From contig NZ_VFNP01000002.1 of assembly GCF_006715635.1 (NCBI RefSeq), forward strand, positions 1,302,001-1,366,000: a DNA stretch of 64,000 bases, written 5' to 3'. Made by a program: the position numbers and the translations under genes. Shown piece by piece: positions 17,501-26,122 of the stretch. The notes beneath the pieces are model-generated. The model was not told the DNA's origin. It was given only the letters and a program-made list of their open reading frames with translations, and did no database searches. The stretch's first letter is position 1, and each line of letters starts with the position of its first letter. The DNA is from Streptomyces sp. SLBN-118. Its GTDB lineage: Bacteria > Actinomycetota > Actinomycetes > Streptomycetales > Streptomycetaceae.

Positions 17501-17727
17501 CTTGCTCACGAGCCTACCCGCCGCCTCTGACAGTGAGGCGATCTTTAATTGACCGGGCAAGCAACGGAGAGAGCACCCGCCCGTGCGTTCCGCCGCAGAC
17601 CTGGGGCAACTCCCTGAGCAGAGTCGTACGCGTACAGTCGCCGACCACCGGCACATCTGCCGCCCCGCCCGCGGCCCGCGGTGATGGCGCCGGTCGCCCC
17701 CGCGAGGGGACTCCACGGACCGTACGA

Positions 17728-17766
17728 AGGGGGCCGGATGGATACAGTGGAGGATCCCCGGCCCCT
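17728..17766. terminator. Stem-loop downstream of tatC
   Basis: GGGGCCGG (17730-17737) pairs with CCGGCCCC (17758-17765) across a 20-nt loop, just past the tatC stop on the reverse strand. The arms are short and the loop long, so efficiency is uncertain. Confidence 0.45.
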
Positions 17767-17781
17767 CGCGCTGTTCGCGTC

Positions 17782-18723
17782 TCAGGTGATGTCGTCGTAC
17801 CCGTTCAGCCGCTCCGACCGGCTGCCGTCCGCCTGCTGGGGCAGGGTATGGCTCGCCCGTACGGACTCGATCTCGCCGATGTCCCCGGGGGTGAGGTCGA
17901 GGTCGGACGCCTCGTCGTCATCCAGTTCGGCATCGGGATCGTTGCGCCGGCGCCGCCTGTCGTTGAGCAAGGAGATACCGACCGCGATGAAGTAGAGGAC
18001 GATGATCGGTCCTGCCAGCGCCACCATTCCGAGGGGGTCGGTCGACGGGGTGGCGACCGCTCCGAAGACGAAGATGCCCATGACGACACCCCGCCACCAG
18101 CTGATCATCCGCCGTCCGGTGACGACTCCGGCCGCGTTCAGCATGATCAGCAGCAGGGGCAGCTCGAACGAGAACCCGAAGATCAGGACCATCCGGACCG
18201 AGAAGTCGAGGATCTTGTCGACCTCGAGGAAGTTCGCCGCCGTGTCAGGGGTGATGCTCAGCAGCACCTTCATGCTGACCGGCATGATCATGAACGCGAG
18301 CCAGGCGCCGGCCGCGAAGAGTGGGACGGCGGCGGCGGCGAAGAGGTATGTGTACTTCTTCTCGCTCTTGTGCAGGCCAGGAGCCACGAAGGCCCACAGC
18401 TGGTAGAGCCAGACGGGGCAGGAAACGATGATGCCGGCCATCAACACGACCTTCACGGTGGTCGTGAACGGCGACAGCAGGTCGTTGTAGGCGATCGTGG
18501 CGCACTTGCCGCCAGTCTCCAGCACCCCCTTCTCACAGGCGGGGACCGGTGAGGAGAGAAGGTCCATCAGCTCCTGGCTGTAGAACGCGGCGACGACGGA
18601 CGCGATGGTGATCGCCAACATCGCCTTCGCAAGCCGGTTGCGCAGCTCACGCAGATGGTCCGCGAGCGGCATCCGCCCCTCGGGGTCCTTCTCCTTCTGT
18701 TTAGAACGGGCGGGCTTGAGCAA
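17782..18723 (-). CDS. tatC: Sec-independent translocase subunit TatC
   Basis: 313 aa from a TTG start with GAGGACGTGGG upstream. The N-terminal cytosolic consensus EGRMPLADHLRELRNRL is present, followed by six membrane spans. The C terminus is long, acidic and polar (RRRRNDPDAELDDDEASDLD). TatC recognises twin-arginine signal peptides of folded proteins. The tatA gene lies 45 bp upstream, making a two-gene operon. A probable substrate, with an RRRVLG signal, is encoded at 53351-54316. Confidence 0.96.
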   Translation of the reverse strand: MLKPARSKQKEKDPEGRMPLADHLRELRNRLAKAMLAITIASVVAAFYSQELMDLLSSPVPACEKGVLETGGKCATIAYNDLLSPFTTTVKVVLMAGIIVSCPVWLYQLWAFVAPGLHKSEKKYTYLFAAAAVPLFAAGAWLAFMIMPVSMKVLLSITPDTAANFLEVDKILDFSVRMVLIFGFSFELPLLLIMLNAAGVVTGRRMISWWRGVVMGIFVFGAVATPSTDPLGMVALAGPIIVLYFIAVGISLLNDRRRRRNDPDAELDDDEASDLDLTPGDIGEIESVRASHTLPQQADGSRSERLNGYDDIT

Positions 18724-18768
18724 CCCACGTCCTCATCTCGTGCGGCAGGCCGCGTTCGCGGCCTTGGG

Positions 18769-19062
18769 TCAGCGCTGGGGGGTGGTGTCGGTGGGCTCGC
18801 TCACGGGACGAGCACTCGTCACGTCACCGGGCGATGCCTGAATCGTTCGAGGGGCGGCCTGACCCTGGGCCGGGTCCTGCGGCGGGTCGGCCGGCGTGGC
18901 CTCCGGCTGGCTCTCCGACTTCATTGCCTTGGCCTCGCTCTTGAGGATCCTCGCGGACTTGCCCAACGAACGAGCCATGTCCGGAAGCTTCTTGGCACCG
19001 AAGAGCAGCAGGATGAGGAGAGCGATGATCGTGATCTCGAGGGGGCCGATCTGTCGGAACAT
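18769..19062 (-). CDS. tatA: Sec-independent translocase subunit TatA
   Basis: 97 aa. One N-terminal membrane helix ([20 protein letters not shown]) leads into an amphipathic helix ([18 protein letters not shown]) and a disordered Pro/Gln-rich tail. This is the pore-forming Tat subunit. It is the first gene of the tatA-tatC unit; the region 19063-19278 upstream holds its promoter and no gene. Confidence 0.95.
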   Translation of the reverse strand: MFRQIGPLEITIIALLILLLFGAKKLPDMARSLGKSARILKSEAKAMKSESQPEATPADPPQDPAQGQAAPRTIQASPGDVTSARPVSEPTDTTPQR

Positions 19063-19278
19063 AACGAGTGTCTACCTTCTCACCGAGGCGGCATGCGGCT
19101 GAGCTGCTGATCGTGGTGGACATGTGTCCTGGCATCGACCAGCTGCGATCGTAACTCTCACGGGTAAACGCAGGGCAATCCCCGTGCGTACACCCGTGCT
19201 GCGGCTGGCGCCTCATAGCCAGTTGCCGCCGACTTCAGCGTACCGCCAGCGTCACCCTCAGGTCAGGGTGCGCCCTCT

Positions 19279-19476
19279 CTAGCGCAGGGCCTCTCCGGTA
19301 CGGGCCAGATCGGTCGCCGCGTGCTCCAGATCCTCCGCCGCACGGTTGATCCGCTCGGTGGTGCGGGCCACCTCCCGGCCCAGTCGCTGGGCCTCGACGA
19401 AGACCCGGATACCGAGGATCCCGAGCAGGGCGATCCCAAGGAATCCGAGGGCGATGGCGAGCATGGGCCAGAACAT
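19279..19476 (-). CDS. Small single-span membrane protein
   Basis: 65 aa. A hydrophobic helix (residues 3-24, WPMLAIALGFLGIALLGILG) is followed by an amphipathic, coiled-coil-prone helix rich in Glu and Arg (REVARTTERINRAAEDLEHA). The size, clean start and position between pafC and tatA make it real. The function is unknown; membrane scaffolding near the Tat system is possible but only inferred. Confidence 0.75.
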   Translation of the reverse strand: MFWPMLAIALGFLGIALLGILGIRVFVEAQRLGREVARTTERINRAAEDLEHAATDLARTGEALR

Positions 19477-19495
19477 GCGCAGAGCCTAGACCGTT

Positions 19496-19750
19496 CTAGA
19501 CCGTGGAGTGCAGGCGCAGCGTCCGCACTCCGCCACCGGTGAGGAGTTCGATGATGCGCTCACCGGCCGGCTTGCGTACGGCGGTCTCGCACTCGGGGCA
19601 GGTGAAGGAGTAGAAGGTGGTGCGACGGCTGGCACCGATGGCCAGTCGCAGCGCCCCCGCCGCCAGCTCGAAGCGCGCCCGGCACTCGGGACACGCTGCC
19701 TTGAAGAGAACCGTGCCCACCTGGGCGGGGATGGAAGACATCAGAGACAT
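19496..19750 (-). CDS. Small zinc-ribbon-like protein
   Basis: 84 aa. Two CxxC pairs, CPECRARFEL and FTCPECETAV, are spaced about 28 residues apart as in a zinc ribbon. The start at 19750 has AAGGAG upstream; an internal ATG at 19741 is possible. It lies 15 bp downstream of pafC and is probably the last gene of the pafBC unit. It resembles small regulatory or nucleic-acid-binding zinc proteins, but no family name is secure. Confidence 0.75.
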   Translation of the reverse strand: MSLMSSIPAQVGTVLFKAACPECRARFELAAGALRLAIGASRRTTFYSFTCPECETAVRKPAGERIIELLTGGGVRTLRLHSTV

Positions 19751-19765
19751 CCGGCGCCGATCTCC

Positions 19766-20722
19766 TTATTCCTGGCCGTCGTAGGCCTCGAGCGCTTGGC
19801 GCGCCGCGAGCCGGGCGCTGTCCGCCAGGTCCTGCGGCGAGACGATCCGCCCGTCCTGCCCCAGCCGCAGGGCGAGCCGTCGCAGCGAGGTGGGCGCAGG
19901 CGTACGCAGCGTGATGCGCAGCCCTCCGTCGGGCAGCTCCTCCGCGCTGTCGTGCGGGTAGTACTCAGCGACCCAGCGCCCGCCGGGGCCGACCTCGACC
20001 ACCACCTCGGGATCGTCGGCGGACGGCTGGACCAGCCCCTCCGAAAGATCACGCAGTTCGATCTCGGGCGGCGCCGCGGGGGCGTCGAGCAGCCTGATCT
20101 CCGCCACCCGGTCGAGACGGAAGGTCCGGCGCGCCTCGGAGAGACGGCACCATGCCTCCATATACGTGTGTCCCACGGCGAAGAGCCTGATCGGGTCGAC
20201 CTCGCGCTCGGTGAGTTCGTCGCGCGCGGGCGAGTAGTACTTGAGCCACAGCCGGCGCCGCTCCGAGATCGCCCGGTCGACCTCGGCGAACACGCCGCCC
20301 TCGGACTCGAAGGTGACCGACAGCCGGGAGCTTGCCCCGGCCGTCTCGCCCGCGGCGGTCTCCAGCTTGGCCGTGGCGCGCAGCAGCGCCTGCCGGTCGC
20401 CCTCGCGCAGGCCGGGCAGCGTGGCCACGGCGCGCGCGGCGACCAGCAGCGCGGTCGCCTCGTCGGCCGCGAGCCGCAGCGGCTCGGCGACATCGTCGGG
20501 GTTGTGCCACCAGATGCGGTCACCGTCGGTGTCGATGTCGAGCAGATCGCCACCGCGGAAGCTGGTTCCGCACATGGGCAGTACGTCGAGGTCGGAGATC
20601 AGCTCGTCCTCGGTGATGCCGAAGGCGCGGGCGACATCGCCGACGCGCGCGCCGGGACGCTCGCGCAGATAGGTCACCAGCGAGAGCATGCGCCGGGTCT
20701 GGTCAATGGCGTTGGCGGCCAT
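19766..20722 (-). CDS. pafC: WYL-domain transcriptional regulator PafC
   Basis: 318 aa from the ATG at 20722. A helix-turn-helix at about residues 20-60 (ERPGARVGDVARAFGITEDE) is followed by a WYL domain (ISERRRLWLKYYSPARDELT, HTYMEAWCRLSEARRTFRLD) and a C-terminal WCX-like extension. With PafB it forms the PafBC activator of the LexA-independent mycobacterial DNA-damage response. It lies 17 bp downstream of pafB. The pafB-pafC order and the equal length of 318 aa suggest an old duplication. Confidence 0.92.
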   Translation of the reverse strand: MAANAIDQTRRMLSLVTYLRERPGARVGDVARAFGITEDELISDLDVLPMCGTSFRGGDLLDIDTDGDRIWWHNPDDVAEPLRLAADEATALLVAARAVATLPGLREGDRQALLRATAKLETAAGETAGASSRLSVTFESEGGVFAEVDRAISERRRLWLKYYSPARDELTEREVDPIRLFAVGHTYMEAWCRLSEARRTFRLDRVAEIRLLDAPAAPPEIELRDLSEGLVQPSADDPEVVVEVGPGGRWVAEYYPHDSAEELPDGGLRITLRTPAPTSLRRLALRLGQDGRIVSPQDLADSARLAARQALEAYDGQE

Positions 20723-20739
20723 GGTTGTACGCGTCCCCC

Positions 20740-21696
20740 TCAGCCCTTGGCCACGGCGCGCAGCCGCTCGACCACATCGGCCCGCAGATCTTCGGGCTCC
20801 ACTACGACGACGTCCGGGCCGAACTCCACAAGCCAGGCGTCGAGCCCGTGCCCGTACGGAATCTCCAACTCGTCCCAGCCCTCCCCCAGTTCCCGTATGG
20901 ACTGGGCCCTGGAGCGCAGGGGGTAGCCGCTGCCGGTGCGCAGCCGGATCCGCGCGGAGCGGGTGGCGCTCTCCCCTGCCCAGGTCTCCACGGTCTCCCG
21001 GACGGTGACGACATCGGGCACGGGCGCGGTGAAGGAGCCGGCGCGCGAGCGGACGCGGCCGGTGATGCGCGAGAGCCGGAAGACCCGTTCGGCGCCGCGG
21101 TCGCGGTCCCAGCCCGCCAGATACCAGTGCCCGCGCCAGCATTCGAGAGTCCATGGTTCGACGTGGCGCTGCTCGGGGCGCGCCGCATTCGCCTTGCGGT
21201 AGTCGAAGACGACGGGGCGGCGGTCGCGGCAGGCGAGCATCAGCGGCTCAAAGGCGGCCTCGTGGACGGGAATTCGGGGTTCGAGGGCGCTGTGCTGTGT
21301 CTCGTAGGAGTCCTCGGCCTCGGGCATGCCCGCCGCGCGCAGCTTCTGCAGGGCGCCACTTGCGGCTCCGGCGAGGCGCGCCTGCTGCCAGACCTTGGCC
21401 GCGAGGCCGAGTGCGGCCGCCTCTTCGGCGTCGAGAGTGATGGCGGGCAGCCGGTTGGAGTCACGGCGGGCGAGATAGCCGGTTTCGCCGTCGAGATTCT
21501 CCACCGTCGCGATGACCAGGCCGAGTTCACGCAAGTCGTCCTTGTCGCGCTCGAACATCCGGTTGAAGGAGTCGTCCGAACCGGCCTCAAGGTACGCCTC
21601 GATGGACCCGCGCAGTTCGCGCTTGCTGAGCGGGCGGCGGGTGCCCAGCAGACACAGCGCCAGATTCATCAGCCGCTCGGCCTTGGCAATGGCCAT
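20740..21696 (-). CDS. pafB: WYL-domain transcriptional regulator PafB
   Basis: 318 aa. N-terminal winged helix (MAIAKAERLMNLALCLLGTR), then a WYL domain with RRPVVFDYRKANAARPEQRHVEPWTL-type sequence and WRGHWYLAGWDRDRGAERVF (WYL motif WYLAGWD), then a WCX domain. It is half of the PafBC transcription activator that switches on repair genes after DNA damage. Despite the paf (proteasome accessory factor) name it does not act in pupylation. A hairpin terminator separates it from the FKBP gene downstream of pafA. Confidence 0.93.
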   Translation of the reverse strand: MAIAKAERLMNLALCLLGTRRPLSKRELRGSIEAYLEAGSDDSFNRMFERDKDDLRELGLVIATVENLDGETGYLARRDSNRLPAITLDAEEAAALGLAAKVWQQARLAGAASGALQKLRAAGMPEAEDSYETQHSALEPRIPVHEAAFEPLMLACRDRRPVVFDYRKANAARPEQRHVEPWTLECWRGHWYLAGWDRDRGAERVFRLSRITGRVRSRAGSFTAPVPDVVTVRETVETWAGESATRSARIRLRTGSGYPLRSRAQSIRELGEGWDELEIPYGHGLDAWLVEFGPDVVVVEPEDLRADVVERLRAVAKG

Positions 21697-21761
21697 CGAC
21701 GCCCTTCCTCACAGTGCTTCTGATCGTTGACCGTACCGCCCCGGGGTGTCGGGGCAAAGCC

Positions 21762-21791
21762 GAGGGCCCATGCCGACCGGCATGGGCCCTC
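21762..21791. terminator. Hairpin terminator between FKBP gene and pafB
   Basis: GAGGGCCCATGCC (21762-21774) pairs perfectly with 21779-21791 across a GACC loop, immediately past the FKBP stop on the reverse strand. Confidence 0.85.
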
Positions 21792-21808
21792 TTACTGTCA
21801 GTACGTGA

Positions 21809-22183
21809 TCAGACTGCGACCAGGTCGCAGACAAAGATCAGCGTCTCGCCGGGGGCGATGGCGCCGCCACCGGCGCCGCGGTCGCCGTACGCGAGGTGCG
21901 CGGGGATGATCAGCTGGCGGCGGCCGCCGACCTTCATGCCCTGAACGCCCTGGTCCCAGCCGGAGATGACCTGGCCGACGCCGAGCTGGAACTGGAGCGG
22001 GGCCCCGCGGTTCCAGGAAGCGTCGAACTCCTCGCCGGTGGAGAAGGCCACGCCCACGTAGTGGACGGAGACGGTGTCGCCCGCCTTGGCCACCGGGCCG
22101 TCGCCCTCCCAGATGTCCTTGATCTCCAGGTCGGCCGGCGGCTCGCCACCCGGGAAGTCGATCTCGGGCTTCTCGATGCTCAC
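21809..22183 (-). CDS. FKBP-type peptidyl-prolyl isomerase, cytosolic
   Basis: 124 aa, a single FKBP domain without signal peptide. Active-site features are VSVHYVGVAFSTGEEFDASW, GQVISGWDQGVQGMKVGGRR and IIPAHLAYGDRGAG. It speeds proline isomerisation in protein folding. It lies 57 bp downstream of the two-domain FKBP lipoprotein and upstream of pafBC, so two folding catalysts sit within the paf cluster. Confidence 0.95.
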   Translation of the reverse strand: MSIEKPEIDFPGGEPPADLEIKDIWEGDGPVAKAGDTVSVHYVGVAFSTGEEFDASWNRGAPLQFQLGVGQVISGWDQGVQGMKVGGRRQLIIPAHLAYGDRGAGGGAIAPGETLIFVCDLVAV

Positions 22184-22240
22184 TGAACTGCTCCTCTTAA
22201 TGATGAACGGGGCAACCAGGACAGTCTTGCACCTTTGCCC

Positions 22241-23179
22241 TTACGGCTTCGTCAGAAGGTCAATGGCGAAGACAAGAGTCGAGTTCTTGGGGATGCCCTG
22301 CTGCTCCTTGGCACCGAAGGCCTGGTCCGGCGGGATGACCAGCAGCACACGGCTGCCGACCTTCTTGCCGATGATGCCGTCCTTGAGGCCCTTGAGCGTG
22401 ACCTGCGCCAGCGGGAAGGTCTGGGTCCTGCCCGCGTCGTAGGTGCTGTCGAACTTCTTGCCGCCGGCCCAGAGGAAGGCCTGGTACTTCACGACGATGG
22501 TGTCCTTCGCCGTGAGCACCGGGCCCGTGCCCTCGATCACGTAGTTCGAGACGAGCTTCTTCGGCGGGTCGGCCTTCTTGGGGAAGGTCACCGAGGGGGC
22601 CTTGCCGTCGGTGTTGGTGCCCACCTTCGGGAGGTCGATGTTGTCCTGCGCGACATCGGTGCCCTTCGCGGAGAGGGGAACGACGGTGGCCTTCACGATG
22701 TCCATGACGAACACGAGCGTGGCGTTGGGCTTGATGTCGCCCTGCCCCTGAGCGCCGTAGCCGAGCGCCGGCGGGATCGACACCTGGAGACGGCTGCCGA
22801 CCTTCTGACCGTCGAGGGCTTTCTGCCAGCCCGGGATGACGCCGCCGCCGCCGATCGTCACGTCGAAGGGCTGGCCCCGGTCGAAGCTGTTGTCGAAGGG
22901 CTTGTCGGAGTCCCACATCTGGCCCAGGTAGTGGACCTGGGCCTGGTCGCCCTTCTTCAGCTTCGCGCCCTTGCCCTCGCTGATCACGACGACCTTAAGG
23001 TCCTTGGGCGGATCACCCTCACCCTTGGCCAGGGTCGGCTTCTCGCCGAACTTGGCGCCTGCGGTGATGGCGGGCAGCCCGCTGGACGAGTTGGAGTCGG
23101 AGTCCTTGTCGTCGCTGCCGCACGCCACTGCCGACAGCAGCAGCAAGGGGACGACGAGAAGGCCGGCAAGTCGGCGCAC
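22241..23179 (-). CDS. FKBP-type peptidyl-prolyl isomerase lipoprotein, two domains
   Basis: 312 aa. The signal peptide MRRLAGLLVVPLLLLSAVAC ends in a lipobox with Cys20, followed by a Ser/Asp-rich linker. Two FKBP domains follow: residues about 60-150 (AQVHYLGQMWDSDKPFDNSF, VIPGWQKALDGQKVGSR) and about 200-310 (IVVKYQAFLWAGGKKFDSTY, LKGLKDGIIGKKVGSRVLL). It would catalyse folding of exported proteins at the outer face of the membrane. The second domain has some active-site replacements. A strong terminator precedes it on the pafA side. Confidence 0.93.
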   Translation of the reverse strand: MRRLAGLLVVPLLLLSAVACGSDDKDSDSNSSSGLPAITAGAKFGEKPTLAKGEGDPPKDLKVVVISEGKGAKLKKGDQAQVHYLGQMWDSDKPFDNSFDRGQPFDVTIGGGGVIPGWQKALDGQKVGSRLQVSIPPALGYGAQGQGDIKPNATLVFVMDIVKATVVPLSAKGTDVAQDNIDLPKVGTNTDGKAPSVTFPKKADPPKKLVSNYVIEGTGPVLTAKDTIVVKYQAFLWAGGKKFDSTYDAGRTQTFPLAQVTLKGLKDGIIGKKVGSRVLLVIPPDQAFGAKEQQGIPKNSTLVFAIDLLTKP

Positions 23180-23277
23180 GTGTTCCTCAGATCTCAGACG
23201 GCACGGTAGGTCCCCGACACTCTAGGGGGTGCCCGGCCGATCCTGTCGGATCGGCGAGCGGGGTCCGGGGCATGCAG

Positions 23278-23307
23278 CGGGCCCCGTACGAGGACGTACG
23301 GGGCCCG
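23278..23307. terminator. Hairpin terminator downstream of pafA
   Basis: A perfect 13-bp stem, CGGGCCCCGTACG (23278-23290) with 23295-23307, closes on AGGA. It separates pafA from the FKBP genes transcribed in the same direction. Confidence 0.87.
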
Positions 23308-23331
23308 TGTGGTGTTCCACTCAACGTGTCG

Positions 23332-24693
23332 TTACATCCCGGCGATCAGTTTCTCGACCCGGTCGTCGACCGAACGGAACGGGTCCTTGCACAACACCGT
23401 GCGCTGCGCCTGATCGTTGAGCTTGAGGTGCACCCAGTCGACGGTGAAGTCCCGCCGCTGCTCCTGCGCCCGGCGGATGAAGTCGCCGCGAAGCCGCGCC
23501 CTGGTGGTCTGCGGGGGTACCGACTTGCCCTCGAAGATCTTCAGGTCGTTGCAGATCCGGGCGGCCTGTCCCTTGCGTTCCAGCAGGTAGTAGAGCCCTC
23601 GGCGGCGGTGGATGTCGTGATACGCGAGGTCTATCTGTGCGACTCGCGGATGCGACATGGTCATGTTGTGCTTGGCGCGGTACCGCTCGATGAGCTTGTA
23701 CTTCATGACCCAGTCGATCTCGGTGCCGATCCGTTCGAGGTCCTCGGCCTCGATCGCGTCCAGCGTGCGGCCCCAGAGCTCCAGGACCTGCTCGACGATG
23801 CCGGTGCGGATCCCGCGCCGCTCGACGAAGTCCACGGCCTTCTCGTAGTACTCGCGCTGGACCTCCAGGGCGGAGGCCTCACGGCCGCTGGCCAGGCGCA
23901 CCTTGCGCTGGCCTGTGATGTCGTGGCTGACCTCGCGGATCGCCCGGATCGGGTTCTCCAGGGTCAGATCGCGCATCACGGTGCCCGCCTCGATCATGCG
24001 CAGGACGAGATCGGTGGCTCCGACCTTGAGCAGCATGGTCGTCTCGGACATGTTCGAGTCGCCGACGATGACATGCAGGCGGCGGTAGCGCTCGGCGTCG
24101 GCGTGCGGCTCGTCGCGGGTGTTGATGATCGGGCGCGAGCGGGTGGTGGCGGAGCTGACGCCTTCCCAGATGTGCTCGGCGCGCTGGCTGACGCAGTAGA
24201 CCGCGCCGCGCGGGGTCTGCAGCACCTTGCCCGCGCCGCACAGCAGCTGACGGGTCACCAGGAAGGGGATGAGGATGTCCGCGAGCCGGGAGAACTCTCC
24301 GTGGCGGGCGACGAGATAGTTCTCGTGACAGCCGTAGGAGTTTCCCGCCGAGTCGGTGTTGTTCTTGAAGAGATAGACGTCGCCCGCGATTCCCTCCTCG
24401 TGCAGGCGGCGTTCGGCATCGACGAGCAGGCCTTCGAGAATGCGCTCGCCGGCCTTGTCGTGGGTGACCAGCTCGGTCACGTTGTCGCATTCGGGAGTTG
24501 CATATTCCGGATGCGAACCCACGTCGAGGTAGAGGCGGGCGCCGTTCCGCAGGAAGACATTGCTGCTGCGGCCCCATGAGACAACACGGCGGAAGAGGTA
24601 GCGCGCCACTTCGTCAGGTGACAGTCGGCGCTGTCCCCTGAACGTGCACGTGACGCCGTACTCGTTCTCCAGCCCGAAAATGCGGCGGTCCAT
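23332..24693 (-). CDS. pafA: Pup-protein ligase PafA
   Basis: 453 aa. A glutamine-synthetase-like fold with the metal-binding [18 protein letters not shown] start, [20 protein letters not shown] with the catalytic Asp, [20 protein letters not shown] and [20 protein letters not shown]. It uses ATP to join the C-terminal glutamate of Pup to lysines of target proteins. It lacks the 40-residue insert (Dop loop) seen in the dop gene of this window. It lies 9 bp after the MFS gene. Confidence 0.96.
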   Translation of the reverse strand: MDRRIFGLENEYGVTCTFRGQRRLSPDEVARYLFRRVVSWGRSSNVFLRNGARLYLDVGSHPEYATPECDNVTELVTHDKAGERILEGLLVDAERRLHEEGIAGDVYLFKNNTDSAGNSYGCHENYLVARHGEFSRLADILIPFLVTRQLLCGAGKVLQTPRGAVYCVSQRAEHIWEGVSSATTRSRPIINTRDEPHADAERYRRLHVIVGDSNMSETTMLLKVGATDLVLRMIEAGTVMRDLTLENPIRAIREVSHDITGQRKVRLASGREASALEVQREYYEKAVDFVERRGIRTGIVEQVLELWGRTLDAIEAEDLERIGTEIDWVMKYKLIERYRAKHNMTMSHPRVAQIDLAYHDIHRRRGLYYLLERKGQAARICNDLKIFEGKSVPPQTTRARLRGDFIRRAQEQRRDFTVDWVHLKLNDQAQRTVLCKDPFRSVDDRVEKLIAGM

Positions 24694-24702
24694 GTCTGAA
24701 CA

Positions 24703-25983
24703 TTACGCCTCACGGCCTGAGCTGAAACCGGGTTCGGCAGCACCGTTTCGATCATTTTCCGTTGGGGCGGCGATTGCGACCGCGATGCCCTTGCTGTGGG
24801 CGGGAACTGCGAGGACTCGCTGAGTGGCCATCAGAACCAGGAGTGCGGCAAGGCCTCCGGCTCCCGCGACGGCAAAACTCCAGGAGGTTCCGCCGAGCTC
24901 GACGGCGGGGCCGGCGACGGCGGTTCCGACCGCGGCGCCGACACCGAAGGTGGTGACGAGCCAGGAGAAGGCCTCGGTGACGGTGCCGCTGGGGGCGTGC
25001 CGGTCGACGACGATGAAGGCACAGGCGATCGCGGGCGCGAGGAAGACGCCGGAGAGCGCCGCCAGCGCGGTCATGGCGACCACACCGGGCGTGAGCGCGA
25101 GCGGCAGATAGCCGAGGCCGAGCAGGGCGACGAGGGCGCGCAGCCGGCGCTCGGGGGCTCCGGCCCACTGCCGCGCGCCGTACGCCACTCCGCCGATGAG
25201 GGCGCCGAGGCCCAGTGCCGCCATCAGCCAGCCGTACACCGACTGCTGCCCGTGGTCGTCCGCGTACGCGACCGCGGCGACGGTGATCGAGCCGAGCGCG
25301 AGGCCGACGAAGAAGAAGGAGCCGAGGAGCGCGAGGAGCCCGGGTGAGCGCAGAGCGCCCAGCCAGTGGGCCTCTCGGGGTGCGGAGCGCCAGCCGCGGG
25401 AGGGCTCCGAGAGGACGACGGAGAGCGCGCCGAGGACGCCGACGACGTTGATGACGAGCAGCGCGGCTCCGGCCGACCAGAGCGAGACGAGCAGCGTCAC
25501 GAGCAGGGGACCGACGGTGAACATCACCTCCTGGGCGACGGCGTCCATGGCGTAGGCCCGGTGCACCCGGTCCTCGCGGCCCAGGACGCTGGGCCACAGG
25601 GCCCGCAGGCCGCCTTCGAGCGGCGGTGTGAACAGGCCCGCGACGGCGACGGCCGCGTACGCCGGCGGCAGTGCGCCGATCCCGGCGGCGGCCAGCAGCA
25701 CCATGCCGAGGGCAGAGACGACGGCGGCGGGGAACTGGACGCGGGGCTGCCCGTGCAGGTCGACGGCCCGGCCGAGGAGGGGCTGGCCGATCGCGGTGGC
25801 AATGCCGTACACGGCTGCCAGCCCGCCGGCGAGGCTGTAGCTGCCGCCCTCGGCACGGGTGAACAGGACGATCGCGATGGGCGCGGTGGCGTTGGGCAGC
25901 CGCCCGATGAGCGTGGCGGTGAGCAGCCGCGCGGCGTGCGGCGCCTTCAGGATGTCGCCGTAGCCGGCGGTTCCCTCGGCCAT
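24703..25983 (-). CDS. MFS transporter
   Basis: 426 aa with about 12 hydrophobic segments and a charged C-terminal tail. Family signs are GYGDILKAPHAARLLTATLI at the N terminus and GQPLLGRAVDLHGQPR at the A-loop between helices 2 and 3. The substrate is unknown; the Ala/Gly-rich pattern resembles drug or sugar efflux members. AGGAGCAGGAC precedes the ATG. It is divergent from a LacI-type repressor and shares its operator region, so it is probably repressed by it. Its end is 9 bp from pafA, allowing read-through. Confidence 0.9.
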   Translation of the reverse strand: MAEGTAGYGDILKAPHAARLLTATLIGRLPNATAPIAIVLFTRAEGGSYSLAGGLAAVYGIATAIGQPLLGRAVDLHGQPRVQFPAAVVSALGMVLLAAAGIGALPPAYAAVAVAGLFTPPLEGGLRALWPSVLGREDRVHRAYAMDAVAQEVMFTVGPLLVTLLVSLWSAGAALLVINVVGVLGALSVVLSEPSRGWRSAPREAHWLGALRSPGLLALLGSFFFVGLALGSITVAAVAYADDHGQQSVYGWLMAALGLGALIGGVAYGARQWAGAPERRLRALVALLGLGYLPLALTPGVVAMTALAALSGVFLAPAIACAFIVVDRHAPSGTVTEAFSWLVTTFGVGAAVGTAVAGPAVELGGTSWSFAVAGAGGLAALLVLMATQRVLAVPAHSKGIAVAIAAPTENDRNGAAEPGFSSGREA

Positions 25984-26030
25984 GTCCTGCTCCTCTTCCC
26001 CCGGTTTCCCTCGGCGCGCTGCGGGGTTTT

Positions 26031-26055
26031 ACGTATAACGTGCCCCGTCATACGT
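26031..26055. promoter_or_regulatory. LacI-type operator between MFS and LacI genes
   Basis: ACGTATAACG-TGCCC-CGTCATACGT is an inverted repeat with 9 of 10 matching positions per arm. It lies between the divergent MFS (start 25983) and LacI-family (start 26123) genes, where a shared, autoregulated operator is expected. Confidence 0.75.
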
Positions 26056-26122
26056 ACCATGTCGGCAGTCCGCAGTCCACCGCGGACGCACAGCGAACAC
26101 CCGAGGGGCGAGGACGGCATCG

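Noticed and set aside
14663..17530. 955-codon open frame opposite helY
   Set aside because: Shadow of helY caused by high GC; no motifs, His/Arg/Gly-rich, typical of antisense frames. Similar frames opposite metH, glpK and the GH31 gene were dropped for the same reason.
17501..17781. Small gene between helY and tatC
   Set aside because: Frames here are short, Arg/Gly/Pro-rich and lack ribosome binding sites; the interval holds promoter and terminator signals only.
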